Part shown: in pieces, positions 20,023-31,397 of the stretch
Layout: every line of letters begins with the position of its first letter
How positions within the stretch are numbered: the stretch's first letter is position 1
Source: Pegoplata infirma
Lineage: Eukaryota; Arthropoda; Insecta; Diptera; Anthomyiidae
Assembly: GCA_963921195.1 (NCBI GenBank)
Contig: OY992537.1
Span: 92,896,736 to 92,960,735 of the forward strand
DNA: 64,000 bases
Direction: 5' to 3'
Notes under the pieces: model-generated
Told to the model about the DNA's origin: nothing
The model's input: the letters and a program-made list of their open reading frames with translations, nothing else
Database searches by the model: none
Program-made: the position numbers and the translations under genes

Positions 20023-21732
20023 ATGGGTCCATTACTAGAAGGTATTCCATTATCATGGAATGAAACAAAAGCTCTAGCTGAACATGTTCAACGTCATGGT
20101 GTGCAACAGTTTATAAATCTTTATCGTAAGTCCAAAAATCGCACAGAAGACCCATTTAAATGGGGTGATGAAATGGAGTATATGATTGTTAAATTTAATG
20201 ACTCTAAAAAAGAAGCTAAAGTTGCTTGTAAATCGAAGGATTTATTAAGAGTATTAAATAAAAAGGAAAACGATAATAAAACCATGGGTTTGTGGAGTCC
20301 TGAAGTTGGAGCTTACATAATTGAAAGTTCACCTACAAAACCATTCGAAGGTCCATTAACACATTTAAAATTTGTAGAAACAAGTATGAAGTTTAGACGC
20401 CAAGAAGTTCAAGAGTTATTGGAAGAGGATGAATGCCTAATGACACTTATAAATTCTTTACGTTTTGGTTGCCCAGGATTTACCTATCCCGAATATATAC
20501 CTAATCCTGATGATCCAAATAGTTTTACAAAATCTTTATATTTATCGGATAAAGTATTATACTCAGGTCATTTAAAATATCTATTAACATCACGTAATTT
20601 GCGCATGCGTCGCGGTGAACGACCTGAAGTAAAATTTAAAGTTTTTAAAGATGCAAATACAAAATTGCCAATTGAAAATAGTCCGGCCAACGAACCAGAT
20701 GCAATAATGCTCGATACAACTTTTGCAAATAACTTACAAGTAACGGTACAAGGAAAAAATCTGGAAGAAGCTCGTTATTTACATGATCAACTGGCACCAT
20801 TATGTCCCATAATACAAGCTATAACTGCAGCTGGACCCATATATCGAGGTTACTTAACCGAATCCGATAATAGTTGGGATTTCATTGGTTTAGGTTTGGA
20901 TGATCGTACACGAGAAGAAAGAGGTCTTAAACCTTTACAATTTGACAAATATCGTTTGCATAAAAATCGGTGGGATTCTATAGATTGTTATCTAACGCCG
21001 GAGGCTGATATTTACAATGACATTACATTGGATTATGACAATAAAGTATATACACATTTACGTGATGAGGGTGTTGATCACGCAATGGCTCAACATATTG
21101 CTCATCTCTTTATACGTGATCCTTTGTATATGTTTAATGCAAATAATTACGAAAATGATGAAGATGATACCTGTCATTTTGATAATATCAACACTTCTAC
21201 GTGGCATTCGTTGCGTTTTAAGCCAGCAATTCCTAATACCGATGCAGGATGGAGAGTTGAATTTAGACCATGTGATATTCAATTGACAGATTTTGAAAAT
21301 GCCGCTGTATCATGTTTTGTTATTTTATTAACTCGTGTCATCATCCACTATCAATTGAATTTTCTAATGCCCATTAGTAAAATCGATGAAAATATGAGAA
21401 TTGCCCAAAAAAAAGATGCTTGTCGTAAGGAGAAATTTTGGTTTCGTAAAAATATAACAAATTCCCAAAAACTTGGAAATGGACATATTAATGATATCTC
21501 GACTAACACAACTAATGGTTATCATTTTAATGGTCATATAGAGCAATTGAATGGAAAGTTTAATGGTCTCAGCAATGATACATATGATATTAATGTTTAC
21601 AATGATCATTATGATGATAAATATTCTGATAAAGAAGTTGATGGTCTTACAAATGGTCGTACTCATGATATTAATCATAATTGTGTAACAGAATGTGAAT
21701 TTATTGCTGTTAATGAAATATTTAATGGAAAG
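20023..21732 (+). CDS. Gclc: ligase coding exon 1
   Basis: It holds 570 codons from ATG to AATGGAAAG, and the donor GTAAGT starts at 21733 (phase 0). It carries nearly all of the catalytic domain. The preceding TTTTCCAG and the CC-ATGG context support the start. Confidence 0.9.
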
Positions 21733-24700
21733 GTAAGTTAAGAAATATTTAAATTTTTGTTTGGACACTATCACCACTAGTTTTCGATTAACCTTTTGAG
21801 GCTGATTCCAAATCTGGGGCCTATGCTCGTAGTTGATCAGGGGTAAAAATTTCTACTATAAAAAAGTTTTAGGTTTTAAGCAGTTTTCTGATATCAAAAG
21901 TCCTAGATTCTGAAATAATTTTCCACTTGGAAAAAAATCACATTCGATGCATGTTTCATCCAGAAAGTTTTCTGAGACATTTGATTAAAGAAAAATTTTA
22001 GTTTTTAGAGGTTCTGAGGTATTTTTTTGATCTTTCTAAATTTATATGAAAATGTGCACAAAATCTTTGAGGTTTTCTACAACAAAAAGTATAATGGGTC
22101 AATGAATTTTTTATATTTTTAGAAAGATGGTGTAAATTACGTGAATTTAAATGATTCTGAGATCTTACAATTAGATGAAGTAATGATCAGATATTATTTC
22201 AAAAACCGCTTTGAAAGTCAGGGCCATAAAAAAAAACACGGAAAAAAGTCTTCAAAATCTAAGGGATTTTCTTATTCTTAAAACCTGTGTAATTTTGTTG
22301 TATTTTCTGCAGTAAAACGATTAAAATATTCAAATGAAGTCGTTTAAAGTCAACTGAATTTTCTGAAAAAAATTTTAGAAAGTTATTTCTAAAAAAAAAA
22401 AAACTGGGCGTACTGATTTCAGCTCAGAAAAAATGGTCACCCTAATTACCAAAATTACATTTTTATACAATTTGCTCCAACTGTTATTTGTATGGGAGCC
22501 TACTTAGGGAGTGGAGATAGGGCGTAGGTTTGGTTTGAAAAAATGTTGTAGGGTAAAAATAAACGGGGGTCGGTCTCACTAATGACCCCTCTCGGACGCA
22601 CCATTGGACCGGTAGAAGCTGATTAAATAAAACAAATTTAAAAAAAATAAAAAAAAATGTATGGGGACCGCCTTAACAGTTAAAGATAGAGGGTAGGTGT
22701 GTTCAGAGAAAATCTTTGGACTAAAAAAATATTGTGGGTCGGTCATACATTTTGTTGCTTTAAGGGCACTATTAGGGCAGTTAGAGCGGTTGGGGCAAAT
22801 TTTAAAAAATGTCGTTTTGTGTGGGAGCCCCCTTAGAAGTTGGAGATAGGGTATTAGTTTGTTCCAAAGAAATGTTAAGACGTAAAAATTAATGTCTTAT
22901 AAATGAACCCTCTATAACGCACCAATGGAGCAGTAGAAATGATTTTAAGATTGGAAAATTACAATAAAATTTGTTCAAAAAATTTTAAAAATAGTAATAA
23001 TCGTTATCCCACTATCCTCCTGGGCAAAAAATTTGTAGAATCGATAGAAGTTTTACACTAAAAAATTTCAAAAAAAATCGAAGAGTCCAAACATTTTCAA
23101 AAATGAGATTTAAATTTTAAAACTTAAAAATCGCATACTAGAGCGCTTTTAAGATTTTTTTGGGGATTTTTTTTTTTAAAGTACGTAAAAAACAAAAATT
23201 TTGAAAAATAAATTGAAATTTAGACCATTATTGAAGAAGTTATGAGTAAAAGCAGTTTGAGTAAAGGAACAAACTACCAATTTTTAAAAATTCGACATCT
23301 TTTGAACGGGCATCAAAAATTTTCCACGAAGGAGTTTTCGAGGGGTACTAAAAACTGTAAACAAATTGGGAATATATAAAAAAAATTTCAAAGTGCCCGA
23401 TTAGACATGGAATGCCCCATATGCTTTTGGCGGTCGTACGTATATAACCCTCCATATAAACTACCCCAACGATTATACATTTTTGACAATAATGAACTTA
23501 ACGAAGCCGAATTTGGACACGACCAAAACACCATTGGATAGGCCTTCAAAAAACCTTTCGACCTGTATAAAATGTTCATATAGTTTCTTTTGAAGAATGG
23601 GAAAAAACGAAAAAAATCTCATTTTTCCCCCTCCCCTTTTTCCCGTTAAATGTGAGATTGGGCAGCTATAAAAAAAACAGGTAACTCTTATTTTGCTCTC
23701 CTATATGCAAGTTTTAGGACAATCGATAGGTGCCCTGTGAAAGAACTTCCTTGTTAGTCCCAAAATAAAAATTTCGCCCGATATTCTACTAAATCGGTCT
23801 ATTGGCAACAAAAAAAGCCAATTCCACTTAAAATAGGTTTGTACGTGTTTTCTACACAAAGATTGATTCAATCGGTCCATGTTTGGATTTGGTACCCATT
23901 TTCCGGAAAACACTGGTGTAGGGTATCATATGGTCGGTCTTGACTGACTATAACTTTCTAACTTGTTTTCTGTCAAAATAATACTCAGGTTCAGAAACCG
24001 TTTTCTATAGAAAAAATCTCAGATTCTAAGACATTTTTTATAGAAAAAGAATCAGATTCTTTAGAAAAAAAATCAGATTCTGAGACTTTTTTCTATAAAA
24101 AAAGTTTACAGATTTGTAGACATTTTTCATAAAGTAAAAGTCCTACATTCCGAGACATTTTTCCTTTAGCAAAAGTCTTAGATTCTGAGACATTTCGCTA
24201 CCTCAAAATACAAATGTTGTATGTAATTTTTTTCGACAAAAATATTCGGAGTCAAAACCGCCTTTTTGATTATAGTTACAGTAAATTTGACTTGGGCTGA
24301 GAAAATAGATTGCTCAGACTATATACAATCCAAAACTGGAGAAAATCCATAGGGCCATTTTTAAGATATTTCATATTTAAAACAGTCTCCTGAAATTTCT
24401 GTTTTGCTATATATGACATTCGAATTTTAAGGTAGCGATTTATTAAAAGGAAAAAGTTTAAGATTCTGAGCCATTTTTCCTATAAAAAAATACTCAGGTT
24501 CTGAAACCGTTTCCTATAGAAAAAATCTCATATTATTTTTCCTATAGAAAAAGTTACAGACTCGGAGACATTTTTCATAAAGTAAAAGTCTCAGATTCCG
24601 AGAAATTTTTTCTTTTCCTTTTTTCTCAGATTCTGAAACATTTCTTCTATAGAAAAATTATCTTATTCTGAGACATTTTCCATATAGAAAAATTCTAAGA

Positions 24701-25540
24701 TTCTAAGTAATTTTTTCTATAGAAAAAGTCTCAGTTTCTGACTCATTTTTGTATAGACAAATTCTCAAATTTTTCCTGAAGAAAATTCTCAGACTTTTCC
24801 TATTAAAAAATGCTTCTTGTTTTTTAACAAAAAATTTTCGATCTAAATTGATTTTTATTATTTTACATTTTTTTTGTAAATGTTTAAATTTCCAAAACAA
24901 ATTAAAGAAAAAAATTTCGCGTCGAAAAACTTGTAAATTTTGAATTTTATTGGTAAAAAGCTTGTAAAACTACAAAAAATAGCTTGTAATTTTTACTAGG
25001 TATTCTGGTAAAATAAAAATAACAAGCTTTTCTTGTCATTTTACAAGGTTTTTTTAGTGTAATATTTTAACAAAGCTCCTTCACCATTTATAATTTCTAA
25101 ATCCCTTTATAATACTTGCTAGTATGGCCCTAAATTCAATTTGAAAAGTATTGCCTAAATTCATTTCCATTAATTTTTCTTTTATTTCAAAATTTCTTTT
25201 AGTCCAATACGTTTTCCGGTTTGGTTCCACTAACACGCAGCTATGTACAATCCTTGCAGCTAGATAAAGAAACTCATTTACTCATAGATAAATATTTATA
25301 TTTTATTGAGAAAAGAGCGTCTGGTGAACTTTTAACTAACGCTATGTGGTTGAGGCAGCAGGTATTAAATCATCCAGAATACAAGTAAGTTTCTTTTGTT
25401 TCTACCGTTATCAAAAAAATTTAAATTTTAAAAATTTCCTTATACTTTTCAGGAACGATTCTGTGGTCAGTGAACGCATAAATTATGATATTTTAAAGAA
25501 GGTCCAAAAAATGCAAGAAAATGATTCAATGGATTCATGA
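20023..25540 (+). CDS. Gclc: glutamate-cysteine ligase catalytic subunit (659 aa, 3 coding exons)
   Basis: The enzyme joins glutamate and cysteine using ATP, the rate-limiting step of glutathione synthesis in the cytosol. Coding exons are 20023-21732, 25203-25384 and 25453-25540. Donors are GTAAGT and acceptors TTTTAG and TTTCAG, with junction phases 0 and 2, giving 659 residues (human about 637, Drosophila about 717). The start MGPLLEGIPLSW matches the conserved GLCL N-terminus. KWGDEMEY (46-53) holds the conserved acidic residues. FGCPGFTYPE, YRGYLTESD, DDRTREERG and GWRVEFRPCDIQLTDFEN are family hallmarks. Residues about 482-555 are an Asn/Gly-rich linker absent from vertebrates. The segment around 228-243 lacks about four residues and carries NN at 236-237, where animal enzymes usually have a Cys pair. 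It may therefore be a divergent paralogue. The family call is secure; the orthology is less so. Confidence 0.93.
21733..22470. other. intron 1 of the ligase gene, first part
   Basis: AT-rich intron sequence without recognised elements. A stretch near 22400-22445 (CTGGGCGTACTGATTTCAGC, then AAAAAATGGTCACCCT) recurs at about 55065-55095, so part of it is dispersed repeat. Confidence 0.45.
22471..23419. repeat. TGGGGCATTCC-family TIR element, one end missing
   Basis: It begins in the interior (TTTGCTCCAACTGTTATTTG) and ends with the terminal repeat ...GACATGGAATGCCCCA followed by TA. It shows the undisturbed site ACCATTATTGAA at about 23224, which is where the copy at 8859 carries a palindromic insertion. 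Located inside ligase intron 1. Confidence 0.75.
23420..23960. repeat. fragments of GGTCGGTCTTGAC-type interspersed repeat
   Basis: The right part (GTAGGGTATCATATGGTCGG near 23920) matches ends of the repeat at 19710-19760 and 37380-37430. Related wording (GTGAGATTGGGCAG, GCAAGTTTTAGGACAA) recurs at 36805-36885. Confidence 0.6.
23965..24790. repeat. degenerate ~35-bp minisatellite (TCAGATTCTGAGACATTTTT)
   Basis: Units contain TCTATAGAAAAA and CTCAGATTCTGAG, each itself palindromic. The same family occurs in the opposite orientation at 27862-28412 and as a cleaner array at 63700-64000. Here it lies inside ligase intron 1, with an unrelated stretch at about 24200-24430 between two blocks. Confidence 0.75.
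24780..25070. repeat. CTTGTAA/TTACAAG MITE fragment
   Basis: TTGGTAAAAAGCTTGTAAAA and CTTGTCATTTTACAAGGTTT occur also at 33298-33682, 35419-35700 and 38420-39030. The fragment ends TTTTTTAGTGTAA, close to the usual GAGTG-TA border. Confidence 0.65.
25203..25384 (+). CDS. Gclc: ligase coding exon 2
   Basis: It starts after TTTCTTTTAG and ends before GTAAGT, 182 bases, phase 0 to phase 2. The translation includes FSGLVPLTRSYVQSLQLD and KRASGELLTNAMWLRQ, the conserved C-terminal region of the enzyme (vertebrate equivalent KKRASGELMT). Confidence 0.88.
25453..25540 (+). CDS. Gclc: ligase coding exon 3 with stop codon
   Basis: It starts after TACTTTTCAG and completes a lysine codon with exon 2. 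It encodes NDSVVSERINYDILKKVQKM and a short tail, then TGA at 25538-25540. It fits the conserved end of the family (DSV...NY.L), though shorter than the vertebrate tail. Confidence 0.85.
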
Positions 25541-25954
25541 TAAAAATTCTGGAATTTTTAGTTTTTACATATCAATGATTAAATTTATAACTCTTAACTA
25601 ACTTAGAAAAAAATTAAAGAAAATTATGAAAAGAAAACTGTGCAGGTTATTTTTGATTCGGTAAAGCCGAATTCTCATAAAATCAATATAAATCCTAAGC
25701 AATCGAATCACTTAGGAACAAAAAATTGATCATCTCTTTTTTTACGACCACTTTTCTCAATATGTTTAAGAATGGAGAACTGCTGAACAGATTTGATATT
25801 TTTTTTAATGTTCTTCATAGTCCAACTTAGGTTTTTACGGAAATAAAAATTGACCACGCCCACTTTTTCGATTTATCCTAAATAGAAGAACGACTGAACC
25901 GATTTGGCAAATTTTGTTTAAATTTTCGTCGTAGTCAAACTTTTTTCGATTAGC
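25541..25954. other. 3' flank of the ligase gene, no further gene
   Basis: AT-rich. A GATTCGGTAAAGCCGAATTC palindrome near 25655 resembles motifs of dispersed fly repeats. A canonical AATAAA close to the stop is not evident. Confidence 0.4.
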
Positions 25955-27681
25955 CCACTGAATATTTCATTGCGATTGAAAAAAGTAAAAAAAAAAATAA
26001 TGTAACTGTTCTTTTGAGCTTAAAATTGTGTTTGGATGTCTTCAATTGAATTTGATGGGGAATTTTTTTCTAGAATATATTAACCCTCTATCTGCCGTAT
26101 TTATTGGTCATTTAAGTACTCTTTTTAAGAAATGGATCAAAAGTCTACTAAGGCTTGCGTTTAAAGAGTTAAAATGTTCTAAGAATATGTTCTGCATCAA
26201 ATTTCACTAGGGTTTACTGAAGGCAGAAAGTTCGACTGGTATAAGGAAAATGCAAAAAAAAAGATAAATTGCAAAGTTTCATTCATTTTTTTATACATGT
26301 ATACAATTGTAACTAACAAATATAGGAAAAAGTATAAAAAATTAATGATACTTCCCGGTGAAAAATGTTCATATATGCACATACATGTTTCATATGTGAT
26401 CACATATGAAAAATATGTGATCATATATGCTCCATATGAATACATATATGAAGCAATATTTCTTGATTTTTTTTCATATATGCTGATGTATGAAAACACA
26501 TATGCACACATCTGCACGTACATATGTCTGGGACTTATAAAATTTTCAAAAAAAATTTCAAAAGCATTTGAACTGAAATTTTGAAATGAAATTTTTTACT
26601 CCAAAACGCATAAAAAAAAATTCCAAAAAAAAAACTTTGAAAATTTTCAAAAAAAAAATTTCAGATTTGTACACATTTCCACATATATGACATGTACTTC
26701 CATATGTGTCCCGATACAAGATGTTTGAATTTTTCTCAGGACTTAGAAAATTTTTCAAAATTTATTTTCTAAAAACAGTTTTTAATGACTTTTACTACAA
26801 ACACTTGGTACTTCGAAAATTAAAAAAAAAAAACTTAGAAAATTTTTCAAAATTTTTTTTTCTTAAAACATTTTTTAATTATTTTTTTATTACAAACCGA
26901 AAAAAAGTTGCAAAAAAAATTAGAACTTTGAAAATTAAAAAAAAAAAAAAATCAAAAGCATTTCAAAATCAAAAAAAAAAATAGAAAAAGTTTTTTCCGA
27001 ACTTCAAAAAGTAAGAATTCGAAAATTTTTCAAAAATTGTGAAATATTTTTTTTAAAACAATTTTTATGAAATTCTTTACCCCAAAATGAAAAACGAAAT
27101 TAAAAAAATATATGTTACATATGTGACCATATATGTCCATATATTTACATATGCCGCCAATTTTCGCATTTGCTTCATATATGTAATACATATGGGCGAG
27201 CATATATGAATAATATATGAATAACATCTGACATTTTTCACCGGGTTTACAATTAACCTTTTTTATGCATTTTTCTTATACCGGTCAAGCTTTCTGCCTT
27301 CGGAAACCCCCAGTAAAATTTGATGCGGAAAATAATCGTAGAACATTTTAACCCTTTAAGCGCACGTCTTATTTAAAATTAATTAAATTACCCATTAAAA
27401 CGGGAGATAGAGGTTTAGCGTACTCTAGAAAAAAGCTCCCCATAAAATTCCATTCCAGACATCCAAACACTATTTCAAGCTCAAAGAACATTATTATATT
27501 AACATTATTTTTTTCGACTTTTTTCCAACGCCTTTGAAAAAAAAAAATGAAAAATTCAGTGGGCTATAAAAAAAAATTGAGACGTTACAGTGCTAAACCC
27601 TTTGGGGTTCTTACTACTACACATAAGTACTTTCAAATGATTTTGGTTTGGTTGAGGCCCTAAATGGGCTGTTGCACTGTG
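25955..27681. mobile_element. palindromic foldback element (CACAGTGCAACAGC end), left end lost
   Basis: The arms are inverted copies: TAGCCCACTGAATATTTC at about 25955 against GAAAAATTCAGTGGGCTA at about 27550, and GACATCCAAACACTATTTCA against GTGTTTGGATGTC. The right end reads ...GGCTGTTGCACTGTG (27681), identical in type to the element at 43670-44621, while the matching left terminus is missing. A second element (26354-27245) sits in the loop. No coding capacity. Confidence 0.75.
26354..27245. mobile_element. nested MITE, CCCGGTGAAAAATG ends, CATATATG-rich
   Basis: The ends CCCGGTGAAAAATGTTCATA and its inverted match ACATTTTTCACCGGG enclose about 0.89 kb rich in CATATATG/CATATGTG words. 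The related palindrome at 44100-44180 lacks it. A lone related end (ATTTTTCACTGGG) is seen near 55140. Confidence 0.7.
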
Positions 27682-27861
27682 TTCTCGGTTTTCTCTTAAA
27701 CAGTCATATTTTTGTTCTAAGGATGTATGGTTTAATATATATTTTTTTTTGATTTAGTTATCCTTTTTGATAGTTTGATCTCATTAATGTAATATTTTTA
27801 TATTTGCGGGAATTCCCGGGATCGCGGGAAATTCGAAAATGAATCCCGCTTTTCAGGGAAA

Positions 27862-28412
27862 TTAAAAAAAATCTCAGATTCTGAGATATATTTCCTATAG
27901 AAAAAGAATCTGAGACTTTTTCTATAGGAAAAATGAGAATCTCAAATTTTTTATATAGGAAAATGTCTCGAAATCTTAAAATTTTTTCTATAGGAAAAAT
28001 GTCTCATTTTCTATAGGAAAGTTTTTCAATATCTGAGTCTTTTTCTATAGAAAAATACAGAATCTGATACTTTTTCTAAAGGAACATTTCTCAAAAGAGA
28101 CTTTTGAGACTTTCTGTTTCTCAGAATCTGAAACCTTTTCTATAGGAAAGTTTCGGAGAATCTCAAACATCTTTTATAGAAAAATGTCTCAAGATCTCCG
28201 ACATTTTCCTACTGTAAAATGTGTCATTTTCCTATTGTAAAATCTTTTAGAATCTGAGAACTTTTCTGTAGGAAAATATCTCAGAATCTGTGACTTTTTC
28301 TATATTAAAATGTGTCAAAATCCGTGAATTTTTCCGTAGAACATTCTATAGTAAAAATACGAATTTTTCAATAGGAAATGTTTCAGAATCTGAGACTTTT
28401 ATTTACTTTAAA
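27862..28412. repeat. degenerate 35-bp minisatellite, opposite orientation
   Basis: Units read TTTTTCTATAGGAAAAATGT plus TCTCAGAATCTGAGAC. It is the same family as 23965-24790 and 63700-64000. Confidence 0.75.
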
Positions 28413-28422
28413 ATTGTGTTCT

Positions 28423-28570
28423 GTGGTTTAGTTAGTTGCGTGCTAGCCTATGAAACAGGGGGTCGTCGGTTCGATTCCCACCAAAATCCTTGGTCGATTT
28501 TGCTACAACGAGACCATGGTTATTCTTAATAGTTCTCGGTTAGGTTGAAATAAATTAAAAAATGTTGAAA
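28423..28570 (+). mobile_element. tRNA-derived SINE, 8-bp TGTGTTCT duplication
   Basis: It starts GTGGTTTAGTTAGTTGCG (A-box-like) and carries GGTTCGATTCCCACC (B-box), so the head resembles a tRNA, with GTGG...CCAC at the acceptor position. The T-stem and anticodon stem are imperfect, so it is not a working tRNA. An A-rich tail follows. TGTGTTCT flanks both sides (28415-28422, 28571-28578). Confidence 0.7.
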
Positions 28571-28714
28571 TGTGTTCTAAACGCAAATATCTCAAAATTT
28601 TCAAAAATCTCAGAATTTGTCTTCAGAAAACATATCAAAATTTTTCTCGAATATTAAAAATTTTTTAAATCGGTCAAACAGTTTTCGCTATTCGAAAAAT
28701 GCGGTTTTTACCTA

Positions 28715-29265
28715 CACACAAAAAATTATTGGCTCAAAATTTTCAATTACATCTATTCTTCTTCTTCTTCTTCGGTGGTGTAGCAATGCTACACCTTGTC
28801 CACGAATGGACGAATAAAAAGGTGACCGAGACACGAAGTCTATATGCCACCTTTGTGGGGATAAAGTTTTTGTGGGGTTTTAACACGTGGGAAACTCCGG
28901 ACACAATACGACCATTGCCCTCACAATGGAAGAGTGAAACGACGCTTCCTTAACACGTGCGTGTGTTCGAGTATGGTTAGACACCGTTGTCTAACGGTAC
29001 TCGTGGAGAAATAACCAATACTAGCGACCGACAAACACAAACACGTTTCTAAATTTATAAAATAATTTCAGCGACGAATAGATGCTTCTCCGACGCGATC
29101 TCGATTAAGACTCCAATTACATCTATTGATCAATAAATTTTAAATGAGTCAATCAATGTTTTGATTAAATTTTTTTGTTATTTTCTATAACTGTCGAGTT
29201 ACAAATTTTCAACATAACAGATTTTTTTTTTCGCTTTAATTTATTTGAATAGATTAATTCAAATA
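28715..29265. repeat. second copy of the CACACAAAAAATTATTGG repeat
   Basis: It matches 4160-4330, including TGAGTCAATCAATGTT and TTGATTAAA stretches, but is split by the insertion at 28758-29113. Confidence 0.65.
28758..29113 (-). mobile_element. 356-bp GC-richer retroposed segment with 14-bp duplication
   Basis: CAATTACATCTATT flanks both sides (28744-28757, 29114-29127), a perfect 14-bp target duplication of the kind made by LINE machinery. The + strand begins (CTT)n, so the minus strand ends in (GAA)n, a plausible 3' tail. The body is clearly richer in G+C than its surroundings and shows short hairpins (GACACCGTTGTCTAACGGT). It may be a 5'-truncated LINE end or a SINE; I recognise no domain. 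Confidence 0.7.
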
Positions 29266-30502
29266 TGAGGCATTTCCCACCAAATGTCCAGCGAAAAAAA
29301 ACATGTGTACCGTAAACTTCTGAATAGGTTGTTTGGATAGCCCTATATGGAACTTAGAAAATTGCGTTTTTGGTTTTTCAATTTTTCAAAAACTGGGCTT
29401 AGGAGGCGTGGTCAAATATTGGAAAAATGGTCAAATTTGTGGCGAGTTGCCTTGATTAAATATTTATCACATTAAAACGTAATGCATCACAATCTCAAAA
29501 ATTTACATTCTTATATAGTTTGTATGGACTATCGATAAGCATTTTATTTTTGGAAAATTTTCATGACCCGTTCTGAAATTTTACATTTTTTTAAAAGGTC
29601 AATTTATCGAAAATCCGGCCACTTTTTTTTAATTTTTTTTTTCCAAGTTTAGATGTTTGTTCATCCACACAAAAAAAATCAGAAACACGTTCTTTTTATT
29701 CTATTTTTAGATTTCAGATTATTTTTTATTCTATTTTTAGATTTTACAAATTTTTCAATTAATTTCATTGCTAATATAACAATGAATGAAGTTGATTTTT
29801 TTTTTCCAAAAGTTACAAATGTCATTGTTGTATTGACAAAATCCAATGTAGGCTCAGTTCAAATTAAATGTTTAATTGTATTAACAATGAAATTAATTGT
29901 ATTGACATTTTTTTTTTCTGTGTACATATTTTCTTGTTTTGACGTTGGGAATGAGTAATATTAATTGCATAAATATTTCTCATACGCTCTGTTGAACCAA
30001 GAAAATACAAGTAAATTACAAAATTGTTATGAAATTTAAAATTCAAATGCGATTTTCTCGAAAAAGACGAAGAACGTGTTTCTGGGTTTTTTGTGTGGAT
30101 GGACAAACATCTAAACTTAAAAAAAAAAAAAATTTTAAAAAAAGTGGCCAGATTTTTGATAAATTGACTTTTTTAAAAAATGGAAAATTTCAGAACGGGT
30201 TCTGAAAATTTTCCAAAAAAAACAAATTTAATCGATAGCCCATACAAAACTATATAAGAATGTAAATTTTTGAGATTGTAGTGCATTCCGTTTTAATGTG
30301 ATAAATATATAATCAAGACAACTCCCCACAAATTTGACCATTTTTCCAATATTTGACCACGCCTCCTAAGCCCAGTTTTTGAAAATTTGAAAAACCAAAA
30401 ACGCAATTTTCTTAGTTCCATATAGGGTTTCCAAACAACCTATTCAGAAATTTACGCGACAGATGTTTTTCTGTAGCGGGACATTTGGTGTGGAATGCCT
30501 CA
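29266..30502. mobile_element. foldback element (TGAGGCATTCC ends), TA flanks
   Basis: The left end TGAGGCATTTCCCACCAAAT and the right end, complement of TGAGGCATTCCACACCAAAT, have arms of several hundred bases that pair (CTATATGGAACTTAGAAAATT and so on). TA flanks both sides. The interior frames (101 and 80 residues) come from the palindrome and show no domain. Related composite copies lie at 58340-58612 and 60340-61546. Confidence 0.78.
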
Positions 30503-30546
30503 TATTTAAAAAAAAATAAAAAAAATTATTTAAAAAAAACATTTTT

Positions 30547-31397
30547 TTTGTACAGCATTAATTCGTAAATATTCAGATAATTTATTTTTTATTTTTTTCG
30601 GATATCGATAGCCCACCCAAACGTGAGTCCAAAAAAAAATTTTGTATAGCATTAATTCGTAAATATTTAGATAATTTTTTTATTTTTTTCGGATATCGAT
30701 AACCCAAAAAAAACGCACATTTTTAGCATAAAGCTCATAACTACTTTTTCACAATTTTAAAAATTTAATGAAACAAAATTTCAAAATATATTAGTTTATC
30801 CATTTCATTTCATTGAATACATCCCAGGGACTGTACAAAAAAATTCTTGGTTAAATTCCTTCATCCAGTTAGTCTGTGGAGCAATTTGAATTTACCAGAT
30901 TTCAAGAAAATGTGTTTTTATCAAAATTTTTGTATAATTTATAGCTATAGGCAACATTTTACTCAAAATTAACCAACAGTCATTTTCAAATGGTTGTTTT
31001 GGACCATAATTACTCTGATATAAAATAATAGGCTTTTTGACAACGTTAACCCTTGCCGGCACGCGGTTAAAAGTATTCCCCAATGAAATTTCAGAGAAAA
31101 AAAAATAAAAAAAATGGGATCAGACATTTCACCACGTCCTCGTCGTTGTTTCTGAGAGTGAAAAAATTATTATTTTTCTGTACAATCCCTGGGATGTATT
31201 CAATGGAATCAAATGGACAAACTATTATATTTTGAAATTTTGCTTCATTAAATTTTTAAAATTGTGAAAAAGTAGTTTTGAGCTTTATGCTAAAAATGTG
31301 CGTTTTTTTTTTTTGGACTCACGTTTGGGTGGGTTATCGATATCCGAAAAAAATAAAAAAAATTATCTGAATATTTACGAACTAATGCTATACAAAT
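30547..31397. repeat. large inverted repeat, GTACAGCATTAATTCG arms
   Basis: The left arm (TACAGCATTAATTCGTAAAT..., GGATATCGATA, ACGTGAGTCC, AAGCTCATAACTAC, CATCCCAGGGACTGTAC) is matched by its complement in the right arm ending at about 31397. The loop spans roughly 30850-31170. An internal direct repeat of the outer arm lies at 30640-30710. Foldback type, no gene. Confidence 0.7.

Noticed and set aside
21364..21777. 137-codon minus-strand frame over the ligase exon end
   Set aside because: Antisense shadow of ligase exon 1 and its AT-rich linker.
28423..28495. Functional tRNA gene
   Set aside because: B-box present, but the T-stem and anticodon stem do not pair fully, and an A-rich tail and flanking duplication show a SINE.
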